A stretch of DNA of 64,000 bases from Hygrophila difformis (GCA_030278955.1 JAOANR010000004.1:58739120-58803119); one strand, 5' to 3'. Shown: positions 34,219 through 45,531, counted from the stretch's first letter. Numbers and translations: made by a program. The notes: a model not told the origin generated them from the sequence alone.

Positions 34219-37200
34219 ATGTCTTCCGATGGATCCTCCGATGATAGCAACGCTGCTGCAACAGCTGCCGCCACTACTGTAACCGTGAACAACCTAACTC
34301 CTGCAATCAATTCTGTTTGCAATGAGCTGACCTTATCTCCAGCCGATCAGCCTAATCTGCAACTTACTCCAATGCTCCTAGATGGATCAAATTGGACTTC
34401 CTGGAAGATAGCTGCTCGCACTTCTCTGCGTATCAAGGCAAAAGAGAAATTCATCAATGGTAGCTTTCCTTCCCCTCCTTCATCTGATCCTTTATTCGAA
34501 CTCTGGGAAAGAGTAGATAGTCTCGTTCTTACTTGGTTGAGAAATTCGATTACCTCTGAAATTTCTCGTCAATTTGTTCATTCATCTACTGCGTATGAGC
34601 TATGGACTGAGTTAGAAGATTGCTATGGTCAGATGAGTGGTCCTAAGGTGTTAATGTTGAAGCGCAAACTAGTTAATCTCACACAAGGAAATCGTACTGT
34701 AACTAGTTATTATGGTGAGCTCAAAATGCTTTGGGATGACTATAGAGCCTTAAATCCTTATCCTGCCTGTAGTTCTGAGACTTTGAAGTGTTTGAGTCAG
34801 TCTGATCGGAAGGAGTTTGTTATACATTTTCTGATGGGATTAAATGACGAGTTCTCTCATGTGAGCGATCAAATTTTGCTCATGAATCCATTACCTTCTC
34901 CAAGCAAGGCACATGGTATGGTCTGTGACATTGAAACTCAAAAAGGAAGCAACAATATCTCTGGTTCCACTGACAACAATGGAGTTTTTGCCCTAGGAGT
35001 CACTGATAAGTCTACTGGTGATAAACTGCCGAATGACAAAAGAGGAACAGTAACTTGTAGCTACTGCAGGAAGGTAGGACATACTCGAGAAAAGTGCTAT
35101 CTACTGGCTAACAAAACAGCTATCTGTGACTATTGCAAAAAGAAGGGGCATGTGAAGGCCAATTGTTTCCAGCTTACTGGCATAGTTCCTGATTGGTACA
35201 AGGCTTTGACTGAGAAAAACAAAGCTAAGTCCATAGTTGGTGCAGCTGTGACCTTTGAATCTATTGACTCAGCTAGGATTGCTAAGCTCGAGGAGATGTT
35301 TAAGGAATTCATCAAATCTAATGGAGCAGCAGACATCACTACACCTGTAGATTTTGTTGGAGGTGTTGGCTACATGGCAGGTAGTCCTTCTTCCCTTACC
35401 TCTGTTAAATTGAGTAATTTTTGGCTTATAGATTCTGGTGCTAGTTGCCACTTATGTTCCAATTTTTCCATGCTCATTGATCCGAAATTGTTTACCTCTT
35501 ATCTACCTCTTGTTCTGCCAGATGGCACTGTCAAAAATCCTTCTCATATAGGTTCAGTCCAATTAGAAAATGATCTCCTAGTTCCTAATGTTCTCTTTGT
35601 CCCAGGGGTGGTGTTAAACCTACTTTCTGTCAGCCAATTACTTCGAGATTTAAAATGCATAGCTATCTTTGATCCCTACTTGTGTGTATTGCAGGACCCG
35701 ATTTCTAGAAGAACTCTGCTTACAGCAAGTCTATTAAATAAACTTTACACTACTAAATGTAAAGCTAGTAAATCTGCTTCCTTGTATTCTCATATTGATT
35801 CTGTAAACACTGTTGCTAATTCTGGTACTGATTCTATTCATGTATGGCATTGTAAGTTGGGACATCCCTCTGCTAAAGTCCTGTCTCAACTTGGTATTAT
35901 TTCTGATTCCAATACTGCTCTTCCTTGTGATGTTTGTCACACTTCCAAAATTCACAGACTTCCCTTTCCTTCCAGTTCATCTAAAGCTAATAATGTGTTT
36001 GATCTCATTCATTGTGATTTATGGGGGCCCTTCACCCCTTCTGACAGATCCAACTATAGATTCATGTTAACTATTGTGGATGATACTTCTAGGGCTACTT
36101 GGCTATATCTCCTAGCACATAAATCTGATACATCTGTTCTTCTATCTCAATTCTTCTCCCACATCAAAACTCAATACAATGCCACTGTCAAAATCCTAAG
36201 ATCTGACAATGGATCTGAATTTTGCAATAGTAAATCTCGTTCCCTATTTCAGTCTCTAGGCATCATACATCAGACTTCATGTATTTACACACCCCAACAA
36301 AATGGACGGGTAGAACGCAAGCATCAACATCTTATACAGGTAGCTAGGAGCCTTCTTCTTACTTCAGGGGTTCCAAAACTATATTGGGGGGATGCATTAC
36401 TTACCTCAGCCTTCATCATCAATAGGCTTCCCACAAAAATTTTGAATTGGAAATCTCCTCATGAAATTCTGTTACATAAGAAACCAGATTTTTCCTTGCT
36501 TCATACATTTGGCTGTCTATGCTACATGAGAATTCCCTCTCACTGTGGCAAGCTTGATCCCAGAGGCTTGAAGGGAGTCTATTTAGGGGTAGCTCCTCAT
36601 CAAAAAGGCTATCGTGTTCTTGATCTTGTAACAAAGAAAATCCATGTTTCAAGGGATGTAGCATTCTTTGACACCATATTCCCTTTCAAAGACACAGACA
36701 AACCTTCTTCAGCCATTCCATCTACCTCTTCAGCTATTCCACCTACTTCTGCCATTTCAGTGTCATCTTCTCCTTACTTGCTCTCTGAGTTGCCTACTGC
36801 AGCTCAGTCTCCCATACCTTCTCTTGATGTACCCACTGTACCTCAAGCTAAAGTGCACTCTCCTTTGACTCCCACTGAGTCACTGAGTCACACCATACCT
36901 GCTACCTCTCTTGTTTCCCCTACTGGGACTCAAGCACTACATACCTCAGAGGACACACCTTGTGGTGACTCCTCCTCTCCTGTTCCATCTCCTATGGACC
37001 ATGGCTCCTCCTCCTCTTCTGGAACAGGTGACAGTACTGAACCTATTCGACCAACAAGACCTCAAAGACAGGTAAGGAGGCCGGCTAAATATGATGACTA
37101 TTATTGTGGTTCTATTATGGATCCAGATTATGTTCCTAATACTTTTGCACAAGCTCATGGCATACCTCATTGGGATGAGGCAATACAGGCAGAATTGGCA

Positions 37201-38697
37201 GCATTAGACAGAAATGGCACTTGGATACTTTCTGATTTACCAGGTGGCAAGAAACCAATTGGGTGCAAGTGGATATTTCGAATCAAGCATAATCCAGATG
37301 GTAGCATAAACAAATATAAAGCTCGACTTGTGGCCAAGGGCTTTCATCAAAAGTTTGGAGAAGATTACCAAGATTCTTTTGCTCCTGTGGCCAAAACAGG
37401 AAGTGTTAGGATCCTATTTGCGCTTGCAGCCTCTCATAGGTGGCCTCTTTCCCAACTAGACATAAATAATGCCTTTCTTCATGGGAGTCTTGAAGAAACC
37501 ATATACATGCAGTGTCCTCCAGGCCTTTCAGCTGCTCCAGGACAAGTTTGCCAATTAAAGAAGTCCCTTTATGGACTCAAACAAGCACCACGACAGTGGT
37601 ATGGAGCTCTATCCTTGTTCTTAAAGAAGTGTGGCTATAAACCTGCATATGTGGATCCCTGTGTCTTCTTGAAATTCACTCAGCTTGGTCTGGTGATTTT
37701 AGTTATCTATGTGGATGATATACTTCTTGCTGGAGCTGATTCGAATGAGATTGCCTCTATCAAACATAGTCTGCATCAAGAATTCACCATTAAAGACCTT
37801 GGTAAAGCTGCTTATTTCCTTGGTCTCGAAATCTCTACAACTGATGCAGGTTACTCTATCACTCAGTCCAAGTATACCTCAGATTTGCTTTCAGAGATCG
37901 AGGTTCCTTCCAATCCCAAGGTTCATTCTCCATGTCCTCCACACAAAACACTGGGTATTGAAGGTCCCTTATTTGAAGATCCCCACCTGTTCAGGAAAAT
38001 GGTTGGAAAACTTTTATACCTTGGATTTTCTCGACCAGACATTTGCTATAGTGTTCAACAGTTAAGCCAATACATGCACTCTCCCACTCAAGCTCATTGG
38101 TCAGGTGTTATCCAGATCCTCCAGTACCTCCACAACACTCCTATACTTGGGTTATTTTATCCCTTTGGCCTCACTCTTGATCTTAAAGGTTATTGTGATT
38201 CTGATTGGGGAAATTGCCCCATTACACGCCGGTCACTTACAGGCTACTGCTGCTTCTTAGGTGGACACCTTATTTCTTGGAAAACAAAGAAACAAGACTA
38301 TGTTTCAAAGAGCTCGACTGAGGCAGAATTTCGAAGCCTTGGAGCTGTGGCATCTGAACTTCTCTGGATTGGTTCTCTTTTCACAGAGCTCAAGATGCCT
38401 CTTACCACCCCTTATCCAGTGTACTGTGACAATGTCTCTGCCATACAACTGGTCAAAAATCCTCTTCATCATGAACGTACCAAACATGTGGATGTAGGAT
38501 GCCTGTTCATCCGTGATTACTTCCAGAAAAATCTTATCAATCCCATCTATGTTCCCACTGCTCAACAACTTGCTGATGCTTTCACGAAAGGTCTGCCACC
38601 AAAAGTCTTCCAAGCCTTTCTCTCCAAGTTGAATCTCTGGCGACATTCAACTTGCGGGGGGGATGTTAAGAGTATACATGAAGAAGAACCAAGTTGA
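34219..38697 (+). CDS. Copia Gag-Pol polyprotein (intact)
   Basis: One open frame of 1492 residues without stop or frameshift. The ATG at 34219 (MSSDGSSDD) starts it. In order: a Gag region of the UBN2/DUF4219 type (W-T-S-W-K motif near residue 60), then two CCHC zinc knuckles, CSYCRKVGHTREKC and CDYCKKKGHVKANC (nt 35055-35170). An aspartic protease with DSGAS at 35431 follows. The integrase has an HHCC zinc finger and the catalytic D-D-E context (HCDLWGPF, RSDNGSEF, TPQQNGRVERKHQ). The reverse transcriptase carries YVDD at 37708-37719, and RNase H carries YCDSDWG and SSTEAEF. The integrase-before-RT order defines Ty1/copia. The stop lies inside the right LTR. All key residues are present, so the element may be autonomous. 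Confidence 0.97.
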   Translation: MSSDGSSDDSNAAATAAATTVTVNNLTPAINSVCNELTLSPADQPNLQLTPMLLDGSNWTSWKIAARTSLRIKAKEKFINGSFPSPPSSDPLFELWERVDSLVLTWLRNSITSEISRQFVHSSTAYELWTELEDCYGQMSGPKVLMLKRKLVNLTQGNRTVTSYYGELKMLWDDYRALNPYPACSSETLKCLSQSDRKEFVIHFLMGLNDEFSHVSDQILLMNPLPSPSKAHGMVCDIETQKGSNNISGSTDNNGVFALGVTDKSTGDKLPNDKRGTVTCSYCRKVGHTREKCYLLANKTAICDYCKKKGHVKANCFQLTGIVPDWYKALTEKNKAKSIVGAAVTFESIDSARIAKLEEMFKEFIKSNGAADITTPVDFVGGVGYMAGSPSSLTSVKLSNFWLIDSGASCHLCSNFSMLIDPKLFTSYLPLVLPDGTVKNPSHIGSVQLENDLLVPNVLFVPGVVLNLLSVSQLLRDLKCIAIFDPYLCVLQDPISRRTLLTASLLNKLYTTKCKASKSASLYSHIDSVNTVANSGTDSIHVWHCKLGHPSAKVLSQLGIISDSNTALPCDVCHTSKIHRLPFPSSSSKANNVFDLIHCDLWGPFTPSDRSNYRFMLTIVDDTSRATWLYLLAHKSDTSVLLSQFFSHIKTQYNATVKILRSDNGSEFCNSKSRSLFQSLGIIHQTSCIYTPQQNGRVERKHQHLIQVARSLLLTSGVPKLYWGDALLTSAFIINRLPTKILNWKSPHEILLHKKPDFSLLHTFGCLCYMRIPSHCGKLDPRGLKGVYLGVAPHQKGYRVLDLVTKKIHVSRDVAFFDTIFPFKDTDKPSSAIPSTSSAIPPTSAISVSSSPYLLSELPTAAQSPIPSLDVPTVPQAKVHSPLTPTESLSHTIPATSLVSPTGTQALHTSEDTPCGDSSSPVPSPMDHGSSSSSGTGDSTEPIRPTRPQRQVRRPAKYDDYYCGSIMDPDYVPNTFAQAHGIPHWDEAIQAELAALDRNGTWILSDLPGGKKPIGCKWIFRIKHNPDGSINKYKARLVAKGFHQKFGEDYQDSFAPVAKTGSVRILFALAASHRWPLSQLDINNAFLHGSLEETIYMQCPPGLSAAPGQVCQLKKSLYGLKQAPRQWYGALSLFLKKCGYKPAYVDPCVFLKFTQLGLVILVIYVDDILLAGADSNEIASIKHSLHQEFTIKDLGKAAYFLGLEISTTDAGYSITQSKYTSDLLSEIEVPSNPKVHSPCPPHKTLGIEGPLFEDPHLFRKMVGKLLYLGFSRPDICYSVQQLSQYMHSPTQAHWSGVIQILQYLHNTPILGLFYPFGLTLDLKGYCDSDWGNCPITRRSLTGYCCFLGGHLISWKTKKQDYVSKSSTEAEFRSLGAVASELLWIGSLFTELKMPLTTPYPVYCDNVSAIQLVKNPLHHERTKHVDVGCLFIRDYFQKNLINPIYVPTAQQLADAFTKGLPPKVFQAFLSKLNLWRHSTCGGDVKSIHEEEPS

Positions 38698-38881
38698 AGA
38701 GTAGTTTAGGATAGAAGGGTCTTTTCCTTTGTTGCTACTATTGTATATTAGTTAATAGCATAAGCGTATTCACGCTTTTACCTTCCTTACCTCTATATAT
38801 ATGTTGGTTGCACTGTACTCACATCATTTATTTTGATTCAACAACAGTGCTTATTTACCTTTCGCTCTCTTTAGCTTCACA
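38664..38881 (+). repeat. 3' LTR
   Basis: 218 bp, identical to the 5' LTR apart from a 2-bp deletion near position 178 as far as read by eye. The gag-pol stop codon at 38695 lies 32 bp inside it. Confidence 0.95.
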
Positions 38882-38969
38882 AAAAGAAGCCACAATTCCC
38901 CAATACACAGCAAAGTACATTATGGATTTATGGTATATCCCTCCCAATAAAATTGTGTTATATGTATAC

Positions 38970-39114
38970 GGCCTTGTTTGGATGTTTTGGATGTAAACAA
39001 ATAACAGATTTCAGCAGATTTGAGTAACAAGATTTCAGCGTATTTGAGTAACAATAACAATATTAATAGTAAATTTGACCAACATAAATTATATAATTGC
39101 AACCAAACAACCCC
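38970..39114. mobile_element. Tourist-like (PIF/Harbinger) MITE
   Basis: The ends GGCCTTGTTTGGATG and GCAACCAAACAACCCC are inverted repeats of the GGGCCTGTTTGG type. The inner motifs CAGATTTCAGCAGATTTGAG and AATTTGACCAACAT are shared with the element at 60881. No clear 3-bp duplication is visible. Confidence 0.6.
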
Positions 39115-39470
39115 ATAGCATATAACACGCACACACAACAATAAACCCTTCCCAGCGCATACGCTGTAGAACACCAACTAAGATTCCAAAAAAGTAGTAC
39201 TTAAGTTCAACGAGGAATAGAGAGTTTATTATTGTCGTGAAAGGTTTCATCAAAATCCAGGGAGAAAAAAAATGAAAAGATCCAAAGGTTAAAACAACAT
39301 TACACAACACCAAGATATGCCCGAGCAATTACCTAAAACAACATTAGTCTCAAAGTTGATCTCAACCACAACTATATCCCACTGTTCATCTTTTTCAGAA
39401 ACATGCACAACACCCTGGGACAAAAAACAAGAACAAAATGTGAGGAAGTAATTTTTCGAAACAGGATTAT

Positions 39471-41334
39471 TTAGCTAGCTGGCTGGTCATCAGCAGGAGC
39501 AGTTGCTTCTTTTGATTCTTCTGGAACAGAATCACCAGTAGGAACGGCATTTTTGTCCTCTTTTGCTGCATCCTTCGAAGATTTTGTGGCTTTTCCATCC
39601 TTGGCTGCAGCCGGTGGGGGTGGGGGTGGCACCATGTGTGGTGGGGGATTGTGCTTCAGCTTTATCAATATTCCACGCATCCTTGAAAGTTCAGTTGGTT
39701 TGCCTGGTTTGGGCCCTTGTACAACCGTGATAGATGGTTTCTTGTCTTGGTCCTTTTTCTTTCCCCTCTTCTCGATGTTTGGGACCTCATTAGGAATAAG
39801 CTCAGCTATGGCTTTCCAGTACTGTTTGTCAGCCTCCTTATGGAATTTTTCTTGACCGGCCAAGAATAACTGCATTTGACATGTTTTTATGTGAAGTCAG
39901 TATAACCAAACTAACAGAGCGCAAGCAGCTGTGAACAAGACATGGAAAGCACTTAAACCTTTTCTTTTTCTCTGTTGCCGGTCTTGTTAGTTTCTATGTT
40001 CAGTTTTCGTTTCTCATAAAACCCTAGCTTGTACTCTTCAGCTTCTTCGATGATTAGGTTCCTCAGTTCTTTTTCCTTGTTTTCCTTTTCCTCCAGGCGA
40101 ATGGCATTTAGCCTACATCAGAAAACCATATTGAAGAGAAGAAACAATTTCCTCCATCCCGATATCTTGATCTTTTGGTTATTGATGAAACAACAATGAA
40201 ACTATAACAAAACATATCTTTAATTTTCTGTTTCTATGATGATTTACGAAATCAACACAGTTGAGATTCATAGGATCGTAAGAATGGCGTGGATTTCCAG
40301 AACCTATAATTTCACCTTCATCAGCACAAGAGTTGTACAATCTAAACTATTTGTCAAATACCAACTATAGCTTTATCCAGGGATCATTTCTTTTGTCTCA
40401 AATTCCCCCTTATCCTCGTGTCCCTTGAACCAGATTCTACCAGATGTATATAAGGTAAATAGGATTGGATATGCAGAACAAGATTAAAATCCAGACCTCC
40501 TGTTTGGGATAAGATTTTAGGTAAATCATGTTTAAAGATCAGCAAGTTTTGCGAGATCATGCTGGATCATCCTGAAGTAAAGGCAATGCATCTCAACATA
40601 TCCAAGTCAGAGCAGTCAAATGAATACGCAACTGCTATATTTAGATGCGTTTATCTACTGAACACAAATCTACCAATTTTAGAAGATTCAATTCAAAACA
40701 AGGTCTATTATCTACGCTACTTTCCTCTTGAATAAACAGAGTTAAGTTATGCAATCAGGATATTAGCAGATGTGCGTGCGTTCAATCACTTGCTTAGGAA
40801 ACACCATATTCCATAATCGTAGATCTCCGCAATAAAACTAAATTGGCGTAAGTAAATCAATCGAGCAGATAAAGAACAATTTAGACGCAGATCTCTCATC
40901 TGAGCACATATGGAAAAGATATTAAGAGAAAAAGATGAATACATAAAACGTGTAACTAACCTCCGCCATTCGCGAAGAGCAAATCCTTCTTCCTGCATCT
41001 CATTGGGCGGCGGAAGGACCGGTCCGTCCGAGCTGAACAGCCCCTCCGTATCTTCCCCGAGGACGTACGGCGCCTTTCCATTGCCGTTCGAGACCGGAAT
41101 CGAATCCGATGCTCCAAAATTGTCGCTGTTCGAACCGAAACCGAATGGATCGGAGCTGTCGGCGTGATTCACCTGCACTTCTTCCGACTCCGCGAACTCC
41201 GCAGCGCCGAAAGGTGTTGCGGAGTGCGGCGGAGTACGGGCGGTGTAGGAATCGTCGAAGGCGGCGTAACCGCCGTCTTCATAAGGATGCGCCGCCGCGT
41301 CGCCATCGGCGCTGAACGCGTCGAACGATGCCAT
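39471..41334 (-). CDS. CLC: Clathrin light chain (copy A of a tandem pair)
   Basis: Three exons (41334-40961, 40112-39959, 39869-39471) encode 308 residues. The protein begins [12 protein letters not shown] and has an acidic, Gly/Ser-rich N-terminus with SSDPFGFGS motifs. The conserved clathrin light chain block starts at [19 protein letters not shown] coiled coil of about residues 120-200, which binds the clathrin heavy-chain hub, includes the block from [18 protein letters not shown] to [10 protein letters not shown], which is strongly conserved in plants. The C-terminus is Pro- and Ala-rich. It acts in clathrin-coated vesicle formation at the plasma membrane and trans-Golgi. Both introns are in the same phases as in copy B. 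The leader holds a GA/CT microsatellite (41460-41482). Confidence 0.95.
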
Positions 41335-41601
41335 CTTCTTCCCTTACCTCGTAGAATCGTTATGCTTAGATTTTGATCTCTGTGCTTCTTGTTCGTCTAC
41401 CAAATGCTAAATCGCCAATATGGAAATTGGAATTGGAATTTAGAACCTATGTATGTTTAGAGAGAGAGAGAGACAGAGAGCGAGTGTGTGTATGTATATG
41501 TGTAAGTATATGTGAGTGCTCAGCGGTGGTGACGTGTCCATGTTAGTACTACCCTCCCAAGCAACCGATTTTTAGTGCTCTTTCTTTGTGAAAGGATTAA
41601 T

Positions 41602-42825
41602 GGAAAAAAAAAGGACCAAATGATGCTTTTCTTTTTAAAAATTTAAATTATTTTTTTTCTATTTTATTATTAAAACAGTCTTTCATAAATATTAATTATA
41701 TTCAAATCAGTTCCTTGTTCATTAATTATATTCTAATTATTGATGTGGCAAGGGTTTTAATTTAAACCTGACACGTGTGTAGTCCTTTTTCTTTTATCTT
41801 TTACCAATTCAGTCCTAAACTTTTGTTTTGTTCTATTTAGTCGTCTACCCCAATCATTTATTTTTATATTAATTGGCCTCCAACCTTTCAAATTATTTCA
41901 TTTTAGGCCCAAAACCTTAAATTTTTTTATTATTACTAATCCATTTATCAAATAAATGTCCAACATACTTCTGTAAATAAAATTAAATACCAAACCTCAT
42001 ACATTGGGTTTGACTGCCTTGTTACCGGGTCTTCGAAGTTCCGGATTTTACGGACTCTCTCTAACCACCCGACCATAACCGATTGTTCATTGTTTATGGT
42101 TTCCTTCAGTAACAATCAGCACAATCATACTTTGTGAACAATAAAATTCAGGCTATTTTTTTAATATTTTTAATAATATTTTTTAATATTTTTTTCAATA
42201 AAACCAAGGCTTCCTGTATCCATAACCTTCAAAAAAATTCAAGTTAAATCATTTACTCAAACATTGCTACATCCTAAGGTAGGACGCAAAGTAAGATTGG
42301 TTGATTGTTGCTGAAGGAAACCAAAACCAATGAACCATCGGTTGCGGTCGGGTGGTTAAAGAGAGTCCGTAAAATTCTGGTACTTGGAAGACCTGATAAC
42401 AAAGCAGTCAAACCCAATGTATGAGGTTTGTTGTTTAATTTTATGTGTGGAAGTATGTTGGACATTTATTTGATAAATGGATTAATAATAAAAAAAAATT
42501 AAGATTCCGAGCCTAAAATGAAATAATTTGAAAGGTTGAAGGCCAATTAATATAAAAATGACCGACTTGGGTAGATGACTAAATAGAACAAAACAAAAGT
42601 TTAGGACTGAATTGACAAAAGATAAAAGAAAAAGGACTAATATTATTCTCACGTGTCAGGTTTAAATTAAAACCATTGCCACATCAGCAATTAGAGTATA
42701 ATTAGTGAATAAGGGACTGATTTAGACATAATTAGCATTTATAGAGGACTGTTTTGGTAATAAAATAGAAAAATGACTGATTTGGATTTTTGGAAAAGAA
42801 AAATGACATATTTGTCATTTTTTCC
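41602..42825. mobile_element. Mutator-like fold-back element with long inverted arms
   Basis: The left arm (about 41602-42125) is repeated in reverse complement as the right arm (about 42290-42825), with a short loop between. Landmarks pair across the centre: TTGGGTTTGACTGCCTTGTT with the reverse of AACAAAGCAGTCAAACCCAA, and GGACTCTCTCTAACCACCCG with the reverse of CGGGTGGTTAAAGAGAGTCC. The outer ends read GGAAAAAA inward. The flanks AAGGATTAAT (41592-41601) and AATGATTAAT (42826-42835) differ at one position and form a 9-10 bp target duplication, as in Mutator-like elements. No transposase is present. The arms have diverged visibly, so the insertion is not recent. Confidence 0.85.
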
Positions 42826-42835
42826 AATGATTAAT

Positions 42836-43268
42836 GGAGTACATTAGAAATTAAAGGTGACACTTAATTTAATGAACCACTTTACTAACAACCCTTTTAA
42901 TCTATGCTTGTTTCATACTTTCATCTACGAGTATATTATTATTATTATTATTATTGAAGATAGTATTAAAGTAATGCTGAAAAATACTCCAGCACGAGAG
43001 ATCCAAGTAGGTATGCATTTCATCCAATAGAGGAGTGTGATCCACATATATATAGAAAACAAAAAATCATCGCGTGTTCTTGTATTTCAGTAAAGAGTGA
43101 CGACTACTGAACCAAAACTCAACAGTAAAAAAATAACACAACACCAAGATATGATCAAGTAATTACCCTACACAGACATGAATCTCAAAGCTGGGAAAAA
43201 TAAAAGTAACAGAAATGTAAAGACTAAAGATATATAGAATCATAGAATAGGAATTTCTCGTGGACTAT
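42836..43268. other. Spacer between fold-back element and clathrin copy B
   Basis: AT-rich, with a short ATT microsatellite at about 42934-42954 and the probable 3' UTR of copy B. It repeats ACAACACCAAGATATG seen downstream of copy A (near 39303), so 3' flanks are also duplicated. Confidence 0.5.
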
Positions 43269-45406
43269 TTAGTTGGCTGGCTGCTCAACAGCAGGAGCAC
43301 TAGGCTCTTGTGAAGCTTGTGGAGCAGGATCAGCATTAGGAACGGAAATTTTGTCTTCTTTCGCTGCATCCTTGGAAGATTTTGCGGCTTTTCCATCTTT
43401 GGCTGAAGCAGCCGGTGGGGGTGGGGGTGGCAACATGTGAGGTGGGGGATTGTGCTTCAGCTTCAATAATATCCCGCGCATCCTTGAAAGTTCGGTTGGT
43501 TTGCCAGGCTTGGGCCCTTGGACGACCGTGATAGATGGCTTCTTGTCTTGATCCTTTTTCTTTCCTCTCTTCTCAATGTTGGGGACCTCATTGGGAATGA
43601 GCTCAGCTATGGCTTTCCAGTACTGTTTGTCAGCTTCCTTATGGAATTTTTCTTGACTGGCCAAGAATAACTATTTGGAACAGATACAAAGATGCATCAT
43701 CAAAATGCTTTTGTACAAGTTGGATAACTAAACAAACAGCTAGAGCAGGAGGGAAGAAGATGTTGAAACTCAAACCTTCTCTTTTTCTCTGTTGTTGGTC
43801 TTGTTCGTCTCTACATTGAGTTTACGTTTCTCATAAAAACCTTGCTTGTACTCTTCAGCTTCTTCGATAATTTGGTTCCTCAGCTCTTTTTCCTTGTTTT
43901 CCTTCTCCTCCAGACGAATAGCATTTAGCCTGCATCAGAAAACATATTCAAGAGGAGAAAATTTCATCCCAACCTCTCAATGTTTTGGTGATTGTGATTT
44001 GTGAAGCAAATACTTTTTTCTTTTCTCTTTTTGTTTTCGTCCTTGTGTTTCTAGCATGATTCAAGAAAGCGAACATGGTTGAGACTTGCAAGGTCATGAG
44101 GAGGTAGTGGATTTCCAAAATCATTAAGTTCAACTTGATCAGCAGAACGTTGCAAAGGAACATGAAGATGGAGGGAATTTACAGAAGATTCCCCTTCCCG
44201 GGGATAAAGAAAGACCTGCCATTCTCGTATTTGAAAATTTTTCAATCCCAGGATAAAATACAAATGACAATAGTATCTTTATCCCAAAACTCCCTCCATC
44301 CTCATGTCCCTTCAATCAAAATTCTTCTCCATGTGCATAATATTAACTCCAAACCCAAAATATTTTATAGTCTACATGCATGACAATAAATCATAGAATG
44401 GAGAGAATATAGGAAAATAAAAAGATTCTCTTATTGTAACCTATCCATCCAAAAGACCAATCAAAATATCATTTTGGACATGAATGATGCATAGTGATAA
44501 ATAGCATCTCGCCCCTTTGGCGCTAATTCAAACCAATTTCAGTAACCCATCCGAAATTACAACCAATAAAAAACATATATAAAGTCTCAACCAAACAATT
44601 TGCAATGCAAATAACAAATTTAGGTAAATCCTGTTCGTGTATCCTCTATTTTCGCGAGATCATGCTAGATCCTGAAGTAAATGCAACGAGTCTCAAAATT
44701 TTCAAGTCAGAGCAGTCAAGAGAATGCACAACTGCTATATATAGATATTTCAAGCTATCTAATACACAACTACTTTTAGAAGATCCAATCCAAGAAAACT
44801 TAAGTTCTTCAATCGAGATAACTGGCAGTTGTGTGTATTCAATCGGTTGCGAAATGCGAATTAAATAGTCCACAGATCAGAAACACGAGAGAGATCTCCA
44901 CAAAATTGGAATCAATAAAGCAAAATTGGCGTGAGAAAGATCTGCACTTCAGAGGCAGATCTGATTGCAAATGAATATCGAATTCGAGCAAAGAGATGAG
45001 AGTGTAAACATATTCCTAACCTCCGCCATTCTCGAAGAGCGAATCCTTCTTCCTGCATCTCACTAGGCGGCGGAAGGACTGGTCCGTCCGAGCTGAACAG
45101 CCCTTCCGAATCTTCCCCGAGGTCGTACGGCGCTTTTCCATTTCCGTTGGAGATCGGAACCGAATCCGATACTCCAAAATTGTCGCTTCCGGAACCAAAA
45201 CCGAACGGATCGGAGCTGTTGTCGTGATTTACCTGCACGTCCACCGACTCCGAGAACTCCGAAGCGTTGTAAGGTGCGGCGGAGTGCGGCGGAGTGTCAG
45301 CGGTGGAAAAGGCGGTATACGAATCGTCAAAGGCGGCGTATCCGCCGTCCTCAAAAGGGCGCGCCGCCGCGTCGCCATCGGCACTGAAGGCGTCGAATGA
45401 TGCCAT
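43269..45406 (-). CDS. CLC: Clathrin light chain (copy B of a tandem pair)
   Basis: Three exons (45406-45021, 43929-43776, 43670-43269) encode 313 residues. Exon 2 has the same length as in copy A (154 bp), and exons 1 and 3 are 12 and 3 bp longer. The conserved hub-binding coiled coil is nearly identical to copy A; differences cluster in the N-terminal acidic region (an extra TAFSTAD stretch) and in the Pro/Ala-rich tail (ending EQPAN). Same strand, about 1.9 kb apart, plus related leader and 3' flanks show a local tandem duplication. The start at MASFDAF is chosen over an upstream in-frame extension that runs through the leader. Confidence 0.95.
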
Positions 45407-45520
45407 CCCTTTGTCTTCCTTCGGGTGGAGATTGGAATTTTTCTCGATTTTTGACTTCTCTTGTCTTTCTGCTCTTCCAAATGAGTGAATACCAAATATG
45501 GAATTTGGAACCAATGCAAG

Positions 45521-45531
45521 TATTTATATAT
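45521..45531 (-). promoter_or_regulatory. TATA box of clathrin light chain copy B
   Basis: ATATATAAATA on the minus strand lies about 115 bp upstream of the ATG. The leader between shares CCAAAT and ATATGGAATTTGGAACC-like sequence with copy A. Confidence 0.55.

Larger units (their letters stand above)
33864..38881 (+). mobile_element. Complete Ty1/copia LTR retrotransposon
   Basis: The 5018-bp element has a 220-bp left LTR (33864-34083) and a 218-bp right LTR (38664-38881), both TGTTAAG...TTCACA. It is flanked by a perfect 5-bp target duplication AAAAG at 33859-33863 and 38882-38886. The primer-binding site TGGTATCAGAGC (34084-34095) matches the usual initiator tRNA-Met site, and a G-rich polypurine tract precedes the right LTR (about 38654-38663). 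I see a single 2-bp indel between the LTRs (CAATACAACAG against CAACAACAG), so the insertion is recent. It lies about 670 bp downstream of the kinase stop codon in the same orientation. Confidence 0.97.

Noticed and set aside
39553..39855. Plus-strand 100-codon frame over clathrin light chain exon 3
   Set aside because: It is the antisense shadow of a conserved exon, with a Gly run opposite the Pro run.
45407..45514. N-terminal extension of clathrin light chain copy B
   Set aside because: The upstream frame is open only by chance through the leader. Copy A has no equivalent, and the family starts at MASFDAF.
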